A stretch of 64,000 bases of DNA from Sphaeramia orbicularis (taxonomy: Eukaryota > Chordata > Actinopteri > Kurtiformes > Apogonidae): positions 24,169,588 through 24,233,587 of the forward strand of contig NC_043966.1 in NCBI RefSeq assembly GCF_902148855.1, written 5' to 3'. Every line of letters starts with the position of its first letter. Position 1 is the first letter of the stretch. The position numbers and the translations under genes are program-made. The notes under the pieces were generated by a model. The model worked only from the letters and a program-made list of their open reading frames with translations. It was not told the DNA's origin and made no database searches. Of this stretch, positions 41,097 through 52,513 are shown one piece after another.

Positions 41097-43007
41097 TGGC
41101 AGCGTGATGTCAGCAGCCACCGCTCCTCCAGCCTCAACAAGGAAACTGTAAACTAGGACTGATGTGATGGAGAAACATGTGTGTTGTCAGGCAGTAAATC
41201 AGATCGGTGCAGAAGCATTAGGGCTCTCTAAATGCTGCACTATTTATGTGCCACTAGGTTTTGAACTGACTGAAGACTCTGCCATTTACAGAGATTTTCA
41301 TGACTTTCACAGACATTTAGACGTTTGCCAGATGATAATGTATCTAAATTTTACAGTGTTTTCTAATGACTTGTTCTTGTTTTTTGGGAAATCCTCCTTT
41401 TTCAGTGGTGTGTTGTTGGAAAAAAAAATGGGACCAAAAAGTGGGTCACACATAAATTTATCTCATGCACTGGACTAGCCTACACTGGTAGAAGCCTTTT
41501 TTCTATTGCACTGGATGACATTATCATGGATCTTTAAATCATTGATCTAAAGATTCAATTCAATCCAGTATTGAGCCATATCTAGTCCACTGAATTCCAA
41601 TAGCACTGAAATAGATTAGTTGTTATAAAAAAAGAAAATATTTGATATTTGCTTTTGCTAGATGCCCAATAATGTGTAATATTTTATGCACTCGCTTCCT
41701 CAGGGCGGGATTGGAGTGCCATATGTGCATGATGATTGTCACAATTTGTACAGGCCTGTTGCAGTCTGAGTAAAGCCCTTCAGGTTTACTGTTGGCGGGG
41801 GCTGTTGTGCATACTGTACATGTGCTAAAGCCTGGGCAGAGCCAGCACACTTGTTAAGGTTTGGATCAGATGTGACAGATGTCTTTGGACCTCACTCAGA
41901 GTTGAACTGAACATGCCTATACATGTTCTACCAATCACTTTTTTAATCTAACTGGAAATCCTTTGTATCAAATAACTGGAAGGTCTACAAATTTTACTAA
42001 TTTCTATTCATGGGCCAGAAAGCCAAGCTGGTAAAATTCACTTGTATTACATTTTTTTTTATTATGTTGTTGTTGTTGATGTTCAATTAGCATATCACAG
42101 AGTTTGGTTTAGTTGGCGACAGTCAACTTTTTCTTCTGTAACTCATGCTTTGTATTTACCCTGTAATATTAGGGCTAATCTTAACTTTGACCCTTCTTTA
42201 TCTTGATTTATCTGTATTAGCATTACTAACCGATTTCAGTTTAAATCATAGATAATGCACATGGATTAGAAAAGATTTATTTTGTTGTTAGCCGTTTATT
42301 GGTGGGCTATGCTCATAGTGCATTGAAGAGCTTTAAATACAGTCGGTATGACACTTTGTGGTGTTCTGACCTTTATTGTGTCTTTGACTTTGCAGAAACA
42401 AGCATTTACATTTACATGACATAGACAGGAGGATTGATTTCTGTGCCTGCTGTTTTGACCTTCGTGTCTGAACCAACTGCGCTTGATTGATGCTCCTTTC
42501 ATGTCATATGGCCTGACTTTATGGATGTTCATCAGTTTTATTTTTGGATCCCTATTTGGACAGTCTGTTGAGCTGAAGAGAGCAGTAATGCTTTTACCCA
42601 CTTAGTGATGCACGGACGCTCTTTGACAGCAGAGTACACACAGACTTTTCTCCCCTTGCTCTCTCTCTCTTTCTCTCTAACCTTATTTTAGCAGAGAAAT
42701 CCAATGCCCTTTAAGCCATGTATGTATTAGCAAGAGATTCACTTCATTTTTTCCGAAATGGAGTCACAGAGAACACTGCGTTCAGAGTTAAGAGTAAAGA
42801 GAAGCTATTTCAGAGTAATTTTGCAGAAATCCAACCTGTATCATTATTTTTATTCAGGTTTTTAGAGTAGAGTAGTACCCTAGTACCCTAATAGAGTAGA
42901 GGGTATTTTAGAGTTAATGTACCAAGAGTTGAAAACATAACCACCAATTTAAATGGTAAATCTAAAGATGATTCTCTTGCATTTAATGTGCATCTGTATC
43001 CGTGTGG

Positions 43008-43063
<56 letters not shown>

Positions 43064-43102
43064 ACCATAAAATTACACCATCACAATTTTCACATTCTTC
43101 CG
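41097..43102. other. ccdc85b 3' untranslated region and convergent intergenic sequence
   Basis: ccdc85b and fosl1 converge here. No clear ccdc85b AATAAA was fixed. A (TG)n run lies at 43009-43061. No other gene is seen. Confidence 0.4.
43009..43061. repeat. (TG)n microsatellite
   Basis: About 26 TG units between the convergent genes ccdc85b and fosl1. Confidence 0.95.
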
Positions 43103-43108
43103 TTTATT
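43103..43108 (-). terminator. fosl1: Candidate fosl1 poly(A) signal
   Basis: AATAAA on the minus strand about 690 bases past the fosl1 stop. The intervening sequence is AT-rich with several ATTTA pentamers (for example at 43215-43219 on the minus strand), as expected for an unstable immediate-early transcript. Which signal is used is not known. Confidence 0.35.
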
Positions 43109-43796
43109 TTCTCTGAAGTAGTAAAGATTTGACAAAAGATAGCAGTAAGGCACTGCCTACCAGCAGTTCATTTGTCAGATAAAAACATTACCAAAAATAT
43201 ATTACACTCTCAAATAAATATTGGGTTTTATAGTATGTATTTCAACTCCTACGGCCCAGCCTTAGTGGTCAATAATTTGCATAGACAATATGATTTCATT
43301 TAAAAACACATAGAAAAATAACAAGCTTTTAGTTTTAGGAATTCTATTTCCACATTTGTAAAGTGTCACATTACAGGATCTAACAATGTAACATGTCATT
43401 AAATTCAGTTATGAATTATTATATGGTGGTACAATATATTCAATATTTTTTTTAAGTATATAACAATTCTTATAGAATATATTCTGCATGCAATTCTTTC
43501 TTTAACAAATGTACCTTAAACTACTCCTCATGCCACCTTATAGCTTAAAATATAAAGACTATATTTCTAAAATTCTATAAAGAGTGTAACAATCATATCC
43601 TGATAATGCCACTAGTTGTCATTTTATGTAAGTACAGAAACAAACTTCCTAAAGAGGTGAAATGAAGCAGATGCACAAACTGTAAATCGTTTTGAAATGT
43701 TAACTACACTCATATTTTCCACTGACCCTTTTGTCATGCACTACAACTATATGAGGACTGAACATTAGTGTTTTGCCAGGATCACAGGGCAATAAA

Positions 43797-46263
43797 TCAC
43801 AGTGTGAGGATGGTTGGTGAGTGCAGAGAGTGATCTGATTGGTCACCGCTGCTGCTGCTGCGGCGATGGGCTATCCCACAAGGCCGAGGGGCCTGAGACT
43901 GATGGACACTCCCATGATGAGATGTACCATGGGATGAGGTGGAGGCACTGGTGTCTAAAGCAGCAGAGGGATAAGTGAAAACCATCCCGTACGTAATGGG
44001 AGTAAGAGAAGGAGTAGATGTAAGAACTGGAGTGTGGAGTGACTCTGATTCTGAGGCGACAGTAGAAGCTGTAGATGCCCCCTTGGTGGGGATGGTTATC
44101 TTAGGTTTGGGCTTCTCCATCTTTACTGGTGGTTTTGTTGAGGGCCCCGGTCTGCTGCGACCCACAGACTCCATTTTAATGCCTTCCAAAGATGAAAGAG
44201 AGGGGTTTGGGTCAGAATCCGAATCAGATTCCTCTATTTTGCAGATGGGACGGTGGGCCTCCAGGACCAGCTCAAGCTTTTCTTTCTCCTTTTGTAAATC
44301 TGCTATTTCCTTCTGTAACCGGGACTTTTCATCCTCCAGCTCGTCAGTCTCCTAAAGCAGAGAAAGAGAGACAAATAAATCTTCTCACCCTTGGTCAAGA
44401 CCATTATCTTGCATTTTAAGCATGAAAGTTAGGGTATTTTTATAGTGTTTACTCACACTTTGCAATGAATCTGTCAGCTCTCGACGGCGATTGCGACATT
44501 TTGCTGCTGCCAGTTTATTACGTTCTCTTCTTACCCTGCGTCTCTCCAGCTCTTCATGGGATAACTAAAATAAGAAAGAAGGTAAAAATAGGATTAAGTA
44601 CAAAATGTGCTCAATTTCAGGTCTGAAGGCATGTCCTTCTTGCTGTAGACAAACAATGTTTTTTGAAAAAAGAAAGAGAGGAGCAATTTGATAAAGGAGA
44701 AACACCACCACCATGTGTGTGCTTTCAGTCATCACAATCATGGCAGCAGAATAATCCTGAAAAGTCTGGAGCTTTTGTGTCTTTGTAACGCCCAAATCCT
44801 GTCTGAAGCCAGCGCCCTGTTGAATAATTGCTGCTGATCCAATATTTCCCGCCCTTTCGGGCTGATGAGTCACGCTCAGACCCCTAATGACTCAGGTATG
44901 AGTCATATAAAATGACTTACCCCTATGAGTCACATGACAGTCCACTTCCTGTACCATGAAATTATAACTCAAGCAAAAAAAAAAAAAAAAAAAAAAAAGG
45001 GACGGTTTTATGTGCCAATGTGTGACTGATGAAATAAGAAAAATGAGGAAACCAAAATGACAATACTACAGTAATGACGAACATAGTGAGGCACATTTGT
45101 GCTGAATAGGGTCATCATAACTTTTACACTGTCCTATTTAAAATCACTGTGTTAAAAAAATACACACCTTAGCAAACAGTGTGTCACAAGTGATCATCTC
45201 ACTGAGTCAACAACCACTCAAAGTAAACATCAGTGTACTTTTGCCTCAGGAAACTAGATTTTTCTTTTTTCTAATCTTGAAAAGAACTGAGGAAAAATGT
45301 AAACAGCATTTTTGTTAATTTGTAATCACTCTATTCCTACGTATAAAGGAAGTAAGAGTTGTGTCACAACACAAGTTTCACAGGATATTACACACTGGTT
45401 TCAAATAAGTGATTACGCCACTGCCCGCACCTCACTATTTGCATCTCCACCTCAGGTTAACAACTTTTGTATAATAAATATATATTTATTGTTATTCAAA
45501 ATAAAACAAATATACTTTTGTGAAGTTTTAAATAGTTTTCTTACATGTTCATCATTCCTGCGTCTTGTGGAAGTTGTGGTGTTTGCAGCTGCTCTTATGA
45601 CCCCTGGTCTCAGAAGATGGGACTGGGAGAGTGGTGGACCCAGTGGCCGAACCCTGGAGACACTGGGGTAAGGAGGGACTGGAGACTGTGAAGGCCCTGG
45701 TGGGTGCATCAGGGAGGGCTGGACCATCCACTGCAGGTCCTGGTTGGAGGTGATGGCATTGAGGCTAGGTACAAACTGACTGCTGCCAGCCATGGTAAAC
45801 TTCTATAAAAAGCAGATAAAAGAAAGTTGAGAAACTGAATCAAATAGAAGTAAGAAGAGAAGGCACCTATGAAAGAAAACCTGAAGTTCTAACTACTGAA
45901 ATATGACAAATGATACTCTAAGATTATGTTAAGTAGTCTAAATGATTTAATTACAGAGATGTACATTCATAGACACAGAACTTGGTCCATACTGTAGCCT
46001 ATAACAACTTAGACTATACACATGCCATAATAACATTGGTTGTAAGGGGAGTTATAGCCTCATTTGCTTGTATTTAAGTTCACATAGTAAAAGACAGAGC
46101 TGACCTCGAACTATAGTAACCTTTAGCCCAGTGTCACCTGGTGTCAACCTACCTGTTCCTGTTGAGTGGTTGAGGTGCTGGAGGATCCCAGTGATACTGT
46201 CCCGGACCCGGATCCTGTGTAGGACGGACTGCCTCTGTCTTGATTCCCAAAGTTTCGATACAT
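43797..46263 (-). CDS. fosl1: FOS-like antigen 1 (FRA-1), AP-1 bZIP transcription factor
   Basis: FRA-1 pairs with JUN proteins to bind TGAGTCA sites in the nucleus. Exons: 46263-46153, 45802-45545, 44564-44457, 44351-43797, all GT-AG and all phase 0, giving 343 aa (human FRA-1 271). Residues 1-37 are the MYRNFG start. Residues 38-123 contain the FOS-family block ([19 protein letters not shown]) and RPGVIRA. The basic region [19 protein letters not shown] is at 132-150. The zipper leucines are spaced exactly by seven at 157, 164, 171, 178 and 185, followed by [14 protein letters not shown]. The C-terminus has [14 protein letters not shown] and the terminal SPTILTL, resembling the FRA-1 C-terminal degron (SPTLLAL). 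FOSL1 rather than FOSL2 is favoured by [18 protein letters not shown] and by neighbours ccdc85b and fibp. The four-exon plan matches the FOS family. Confidence 0.95.
44866..44932. promoter_or_regulatory. fosl1: Cluster of four perfect AP-1 sites in fosl1 intron 2
   Basis: TGAGTCA at 44866-44872, TGACTCA at 44888-44894, TGAGTCA at 44899-44905 and TGAGTCA at 44926-44932, four exact 7-mers in 67 bases. A near-match (tgactta) lies at 44913-44919 and an ETS core (cttcctg) just after, at about 44945-44951. Human FOSL1 is known to be autoregulated through intragenic AP-1 sites, so an autoregulatory enhancer is a reasonable inference. Confidence 0.7.
44974..44998. repeat. Poly(A) tract in fosl1 intron 2
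   Basis: About 24 consecutive A immediately beside the AP-1 cluster. Confidence 0.9.
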
Positions 46264-46647
46264 GCTTTCTGTTCTAAAATGACAAGATAATCAGATCCAG
46301 CTGGTCTATAAAACCTTGACGTCTCTAAAAAGTACTTTCGGGTTGAGTCTCGTATGTCAATTCAAACTCCGGGTAAGCCCACCTTATTGCGGTAAGTTGG
46401 TAGAATCCAAACGGTCTCTTCTTTAGGGGGAACAAGGAAGGAAAAACTCGAGTTGTGTTTTTTCAATTTGGCCTAAAACGCCCCAAAATGACTGTCAGTA
46501 CATGTCCTCGTTCTTAGTCATACACCTAGAAGTCAAAGTCTGGAAACGATTGTGAAGTTGTAAACTCTTTAAGCGCTGCTAAACTTTTGCCACGCCCCTC
46601 CGCGTTTACGGGAAATAGTGAGGTCTGGAATCTCTCACGAACGTTAC

Positions 46648-46690
46648 CACGTGATGACGTCATTGACCATATATGGTGAAAGTTTCCTCT
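46648..46690 (-). promoter_or_regulatory. fosl1: fosl1 promoter: ETS-like, CArG/SRE, CRE and E-box in tandem
   Basis: Read along the minus strand toward the gene: an ETS-type GAGGAAA (46681-46687), a perfect CArG box CCATATATGG (46668-46677), a perfect CRE TGACGTCA (46655-46662) and an E-box CACGTG (46648-46653). They lie about 385-425 bases upstream of the ATG. This is the arrangement expected for serum and cAMP/MAPK induction of FOS-family genes through SRF-TCF, CREB/ATF and USF/MYC. Factor binding is inference. Confidence 0.7.
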
Positions 46691-47179
46691 TGAGAGTAGG
46701 ACAAGGGATTCCTCAGTCAAACACGCCTCATGGTCTTAGACGCAGTAGTAGCTGATGTGTTCTCTGTTGTGTGATTTGGAAACTACTACAGTTTCCTACT
46801 TCAGTGGAAGTACTGTTTCCTTTAGTGGGCCAATAGAGGTAAAATACAGAGTTTGGAAAAAAGTAAAGAAAAAGTAAAATTAAAAAATGGACTACTTGTT
46901 GTTAGTTTTCAGTATTTCTTGTAAAAGGGAGAACATTATTGGTTGTGAGTGATTCACAGAGTGAGATGAAAATATAAACATACACAGACTATTTTACAAA
47001 TTGGAACAGGGGGGATTTATTTATTTATTGGTTTTCTTATTTGTTATTTACCACAATACAAATGTAGTCAGTTCTCTAAAAGCACTTGATTTTGGGTAAA
47101 ATAGTGTGTACTATAGTACAGTAGTAGCATATACCAATAAAGTTAATCTGTATCTATATTGATTTTAAAGTTTTACATT

Positions 47180-47540
47180 TTCCAGTGATTTTAGAGATGA
47201 CCACATTTTTATTTTATATATTTAAATAAATAAATTTCTCATTGAGTTACTTTCTCTCTATGCCTATAGGAAATTTAAAGGTGGAAAAAGTGATCAATCA
47301 CATTTTTCAAATTTCCATTTTAGAGAACTGACCACAGTTATTACATTTACATAGTGAAATAATGTCTGACAGAGGTTGAAGATAAAGAAGTAAGACATGT
47401 TTTCCTCATATGGCTGCATGATTTGTTTTCAGTCTCTACAGGAAATTTAAAGATGGGGCTATGTACTATTACTGAACTACACTACACATTACTTTGCCAA
47501 TTCCAGTGATTTTAGAAAAGTGACTACATTTGTATTGTGT
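47180..47540 (+). repeat. Degenerate local repeat, about three units
   Basis: The block 'ttccagtgattttaga..tgaccacattt' occurs at 47180-47213 and 47501-47533, with a weaker copy at 47308-47342. The block 'taggaaatttaaa' recurs between them at 47266 and 47443. Spacing is irregular (about 130 and 190 bases). Confidence 0.45.
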
Positions 47541-47697
47541 TAAAGACAAATCAACAATAAACAAACAAACACATAGCAGCTGAATCATGTCATGTCACGA
47601 CTGAATGATTTTCTTACCTATGACATTTTAAGGTGGGTAATCATGTGTAACAATCTTTTAACCATAAACAAGCCCCCCACCCCCCACCAGTCCCCCA

Positions 47698-47699
<2 letters not shown>

Positions 47700-47757
<58 letters not shown>
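47700..47757. repeat. (CA)n microsatellite
   Basis: About 28 CA units. Confidence 0.95.
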
Positions 47758-47761
<4 letters not shown>

Positions 47762-48359
47762 TTCTCTAACCCTAGTTATGAGTATAACCATTGTATTTAT
47801 ACTATACAAGAAAAGTTACAAAATACGTTATGAGCGGTGGGTGAAGTTGGAAGCATGTGTGTAATTGTGTTGAGGTTTTGGCAGTTACTCTTACTTTATA
47901 ACCACATCAGTGTGCATTCATGCCTGTGGAGATGAGTCAGTAACCGTTCACAGAGCGGCTGAATTATTTTACCATTCGTCTCAACGACCGTTTTTTACTT
48001 GCCAGCACAATATAGTACCTAGTAAAGATTGAAATCCTCTGGGTAGGTTCAGCGAGCTTAGTCTGTCACAGCAGCTGCTGACCTTGCAGTCCCTAAGGAC
48101 AGAGTTCCCGGCATAGGCTGATTTCTCCTGTTGCTGACTGATGCACTTGTGTCTCATATTACTGTTAATAGTTCAACAAACAGGACTGTCAATTCAATGA
48201 TTGTATACATGCAACTGAAGAACAAGAACAATATTATACTGATAATAGCTACTCATTCATTTATTCTGTCTTTTATTGCTATTTTCTCTGAGTTTCTTGG
48301 AGCACTGCTGTCTCTTGTTTGTAAAAAGTATGTCAGTGCTCTTATTATTATTACTCTTT

Positions 48360-48567
48360 TTTTTTTAATAATACTCTATTTTACAAATGTGTATTTGTGG
48401 TTGTATGTGCAATAACTGTTTTTTTAATGTTTTAGTTGTGTTTATGTTTTGTACCTGTCTTTTTTGTCATATCTTTACCTTTTTCTTACTCCTTTTCTGA
48501 CTCAGGGAAACACACAGGAATTCCAATGTACCTATACTGCTATGTATCTGTGCAAATGACAAATAAA
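48360..48567 (+). mobile_element. LINE 3' untranslated tail fragment
   Basis: The sequence ending 'gcaaatgacaaataaagtc' and followed by (TATTC)n matches the common 3' end of fish non-LTR retrotransposons, where a ...gacaataaag-type tail seeds a TTCTA repeat. No reverse-transcriptase coding sequence remains. The 5' boundary is approximate. Confidence 0.5.
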
Positions 48568-48650
48568 GTCTATTCTATTCTAATCTTTTCTTTTCTATTC
48601 TATTCTATTCTATTCTATTCTATTCTATTCTATTCTATTCTATTCTATTC
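48568..48650. repeat. (TATTC)n pentanucleotide microsatellite
   Basis: About 15 units with one interruption near 48579-48595, continuing directly from the LINE tail. Confidence 0.95.
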
Positions 48651-50309
48651 CAAATAGATGGAGTCAAGTACAAATCCATTGTTCTCTAACTATGGGTGCA
48701 AATAAAGCAACTGGAACTTGAATTGACAGTATTGCTGCAAAAACCTCTTTATTGAAAGATAGAGAAATAGAGCAGATTAATCATCACCTATTTAAAAAGT
48801 GAGACATTGTACAGCTATTCATCTTTTTGTATACTATGTCTGAAACATAAAAAGTGAAAGACTTTTAACAATGAACTGAAACTGCCAGGAGGTCTGTTTT
48901 TCAAGGCTTCTATTGCTCTTTGACTCATCACGTTTCAGGTTACAACAACATTATATCCTGTAATAATAAAGATGCACATGACAGATATTATCTTTTTCTA
49001 TGTAACCGATGGTATCATATGAAGTGATTATGGGGTAAAGGTGAATGTCAGATGAGTAAAACTACAGGAATGTAATGATGACACACTTTCTGCGTCTGTA
49101 ATGAGACATGTCACAACATGCCAGACACCTTCCTTTCCACATCACACATTTATTACATTCATTCCACTGCTGCTTTTCTTTCATCTTTTAAATAAAAAAA
49201 AAAACAGTTTTATATAAATTATGCAACATATTTGAGATATATATTAACAGTATTTTTTTTTTTACATAGCTTTTGTGTTTATATATGTATGTGATAGACA
49301 TGAAATTTTAAAAAATATATACTGTTTTTTTGTTTTCCTCCAGTTTTCCTTCAAAAGCTTAAGATTTGAGAAAGTTAAGATTCCATCACCATTTACTCAT
49401 CTTCAAAATCTCTACATGCATTTCATATAATTCATCCACACCCACCCACCCACACACACACCCACACACACACACACTTGCTTCAGAGCGTCTCATGCCA
49501 CATACAATTAAAATGTTTGAGTGGGTGCTGCATTTCACACCTTGTTAGTACATTTTGGCATCCATACAGCTTCTTATGCAATGAAGAGAAATGAATTAAA
49601 TATTAAATACGGCGAAATACAGTACATTTCTCTAAATGTCCAACTGAAATGCTCTAAAAGCTGCTGGGTTGGTAGATTACATGTGTTATTTCTTTGTACC
49701 TCTGACAGGACTAGTCAATCAGTTCGGTTTATCATGGGTAAAGATTAGTTAACAGTTTGTACTGTGTGTCCGTAGGGCTGTACAATGACAGCACTGATTG
49801 TTTGTCATGTTTTTGAGACACTGTTCACAAAAATACACATGTACTACACTTATTGCAATAATGAATTAAATAACTTTGAAAGATGAATATAGTCTAAACA
49901 CAAAATAGTGTTAATAATGTGGAAAGAAAATGCTTTCTAGTGTATAACTGCAATCAAATTTCATAGTATTTATCACCAGTGAAAGTAAGATAAAGTATGA
50001 AGCAGTAACTGTTCATTTGAAATGGAAATATTATTATAAATATTATTTGTAGTTTATATTGGACCTTCAAATATACCAAATTAATGATATATTAATGAAC
50101 AACTGGTTTGCATCTGGTCTGACTAATCTGAATTTCAGCTACTATATATGCTGCCAATTAATTATATAAAATCATTTATGAATATGATTGAGTGAATTCA
50201 TTTATTAATGAGTATGATTAGATTAAAAATACAACATCTCAGTAACAGTGTATTAGAATATCATAAAATGTAGCATAAACATTCACTTGGAAAAGAGATT
50301 GAAGTGACA
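48651..50309. other. Intergenic, no gene seen
   Basis: AT-rich with a short (CA)n-type patch at 49440-49478. No exon pattern. Confidence 0.45.
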
Positions 50310-50510
50310 AGCTTTTAGAGGTCAGAGATCAAAGGTCAAGAATTCTGTGACCTCAGGTTTGTTCATTTTTATGAATGTGATATCTATGGAATGCCTTGAG
50401 AGAATGTGTTCATGTTTCAAGTGATCGCTTGGACCCAGGAATGAAGTGATTTGATTTGGAGGCCAAAGGTCAAAGGTCAAGATCACTGACCACACGGAAC
50501 TGTAGTCTGC
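50310..50510 (+). repeat. Interspersed repeat containing AGGTCA direct repeats
   Basis: This resembles a common fish interspersed repeat built around 'ggtcaaaggtcaagg..cactgtgacc'. An exact DR1 (AGGTCAAAGGTCA) is at 50467-50479, and a related agatcaaaggtcaag is at 50325-50339. Class and boundaries are uncertain. Confidence 0.4.
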
Positions 50511-52020
50511 TGCGAGTAAATAAGAGAAGCATTTGAACAGCTTATGATGTAAAAATCAGAACAGTGAAAGTATCTGATTGAATGATCAGCTCTTTTATTG
50601 TAATTGTAATTTTATTTTTCATACACAGACAATGAACAATCACACTTTGACCTCAAAACAAGGAAAGATGTGTTGTACCAGGTTATAGACAAATTGCTCA
50701 TTTACACCTGTTGTACCTGGACACGTTGATGTTACAATAATTATTAAAGGGTCTAATGAGTATGGAAAAAGTGTCTAGTTCAACATTTCACAGCATTACA
50801 TCATACATTTATCTTAATATTGATAATCTAAAAAATATATTTTTCCTGTTGCAGACTCTTAACTTTTGGTAAGATAGTAGAGACCAAGAAAAGTACAGAC
50901 ACTATATCAAAATTAAAGATATATCCACATAGCATTTCATAGTAAGATGCTGATTCACTCTACTGCAGCAATTTATGCTTTCTAAAACATATTCCCTCAT
51001 TTGGTTATTTGATGATTGAGGTTGAGAGCACTGTGAGTCTACAATCTGTCATAGATGTTCAGTTGAGATATCTGTACCATGAAGGCCATAGCATATGATT
51101 CACATCATTTTCATATTTATTAGAGCATTCAGTGGCCCTTGAAGACCAACAGATGGACACATTGTCATCCTTAAATAAATAAATAAATAAAATCAAATCT
51201 TGGATTCCCCTTAAATTTGTCACCCCTCTGTATGTTTCCCCAAAGCATTAAGTAAAGGTACTTTGTAGATGATGATTGTAGATGAAGATGATTAACATGA
51301 AAAACAGAAAGAGCCTAAATACTCCGATTCAATCAGAGGGTCATGAGACAAAATTATGATTTTTGGGAGTAAATTATTTACAGATCACCCATAATGTTAT
51401 GATCATTGATAGGTGAATTCAGAATGTTGATTTTGTTTTTGTTTTTTTGTTTTGTTTTGTTTTTCTTTTTGTAATAGAACATTGAAATCTGTGGGAAATT
51501 TTAGGCAGCAAATAAATGCTTAGTCCTTGAGGTTAGTGTGTCAGAAGAGGCAGAAAAATGTGTAAAAGCATGGATAGTGACTTTGACAGGGGCCAAATTG
51601 TGATGGTTAGATTCTTAGGTCAAAGCATTTCCAAACCTGCACGTCCTGTTGTGTGTTCCATGATTCAGCCAATTAGATCTATTTCTATTTTTATATGTTA
51701 TAAATGCAAAACCTTATTTTGTAGTGTAACATCAGTCTGATGTCAGAATCCATAATATTCCAAAAAGTCTTTATCATGCGATTAAACCTGAAGAATGATA
51801 TATTGTTTATGTCACAATATGTTAAATAAAACATGTATCCTACATATCTATGATCCAGTGTATCTGTCAGCATACAGATTAAGCGTTTGACCCTCATTAT
51901 TGCCCATTCATACAGTTCAAAAGGGGTGGAAACAGAAAGCTAACAGATTCAGAGTTAAATGGATTGTATTAATGTGAATTGCTGCCTGTTTGCATCGGTC
52001 CTACCGTGTCTGTGCAGTTG
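50511..52020. other. Intergenic, no gene seen
   Basis: AT-rich with a short (AAAT)n at 51172-51190. Leads into the yif1a 5' region. Confidence 0.45.
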
Positions 52021-52127
52021 TTTTTTGCCACGCAGGCACAGAGAAGTCAACCAACCGCAGTGGATGGGTGGGATCAAACCGAACAGGCTGATAGCCACGT
52101 AGCTAGCTACCAACGTTAGCTGTGCAG
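52021..52127 (+). other. yif1a: Probable yif1a 5' untranslated exon 1
   Basis: The GC-richer block ends at a consensus donor, GCAG/GTAAGTAGG (52127/52128). It can join the acceptor attttaag/CTAACG at 52488/52489, which begins the exon that carries the yif1a ATG. The 5' limit is a guess and no TATA box is evident. Confidence 0.5.
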
Positions 52128-52513
52128 GTAAGTAGGTTCTCCTGTCCTCATGTAATTCACCATCATAACATTCTTCAGGCGGGTTTCGTGAATATTATCG
52201 GTGTTCGTAACTAAACTATTTATACCTTATCTCTCCATTTTATTCGAGTGTCTGTTAAAATATGGTGTTAGTAATGCAGTTTGTATCGCCTGGCTAAGTT
52301 GCTAGCATTAACTGGCAGCAAAAGTGGCAAATATTAGCATAAAAGTATTCCATGGTCGCATGTTGGTGATATTAAGTAATTCAAAGCTCGTGTAATAGAT
52401 GTAGGTTAACACTGTGATGCTAGACAACTAACCAAGATTCAGGTAAATGAAACGTATTTAGCTAATGTCTCATTGTTTTTATTTTAAGCTAACGTCAGCG
52501 AGCGACAGTTACA

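Larger units (their letters stand above)
46700..48359. other. Intergenic, no gene seen
   Basis: AT-rich. It contains degenerate repeated blocks at about 47180-47540 and a (CA)n run. Confidence 0.45.

Noticed and set aside
40814-41140. Antisense and alternative frames over ccdc85b (also 40745-40957)
   Set aside because: GC-rich third positions open the other frames; only the plus frame at 40494 matches a family.
43797-46263. Assignment as fosl2 rather than fosl1
   Set aside because: The protein is longer than mammalian FRA-1, but [18 protein letters not shown] and the ccdc85b/fibp neighbourhood favour fosl1.
48568-48650. CRISPR-like or satellite array
   Set aside because: It is a simple pentanucleotide microsatellite without spacers.
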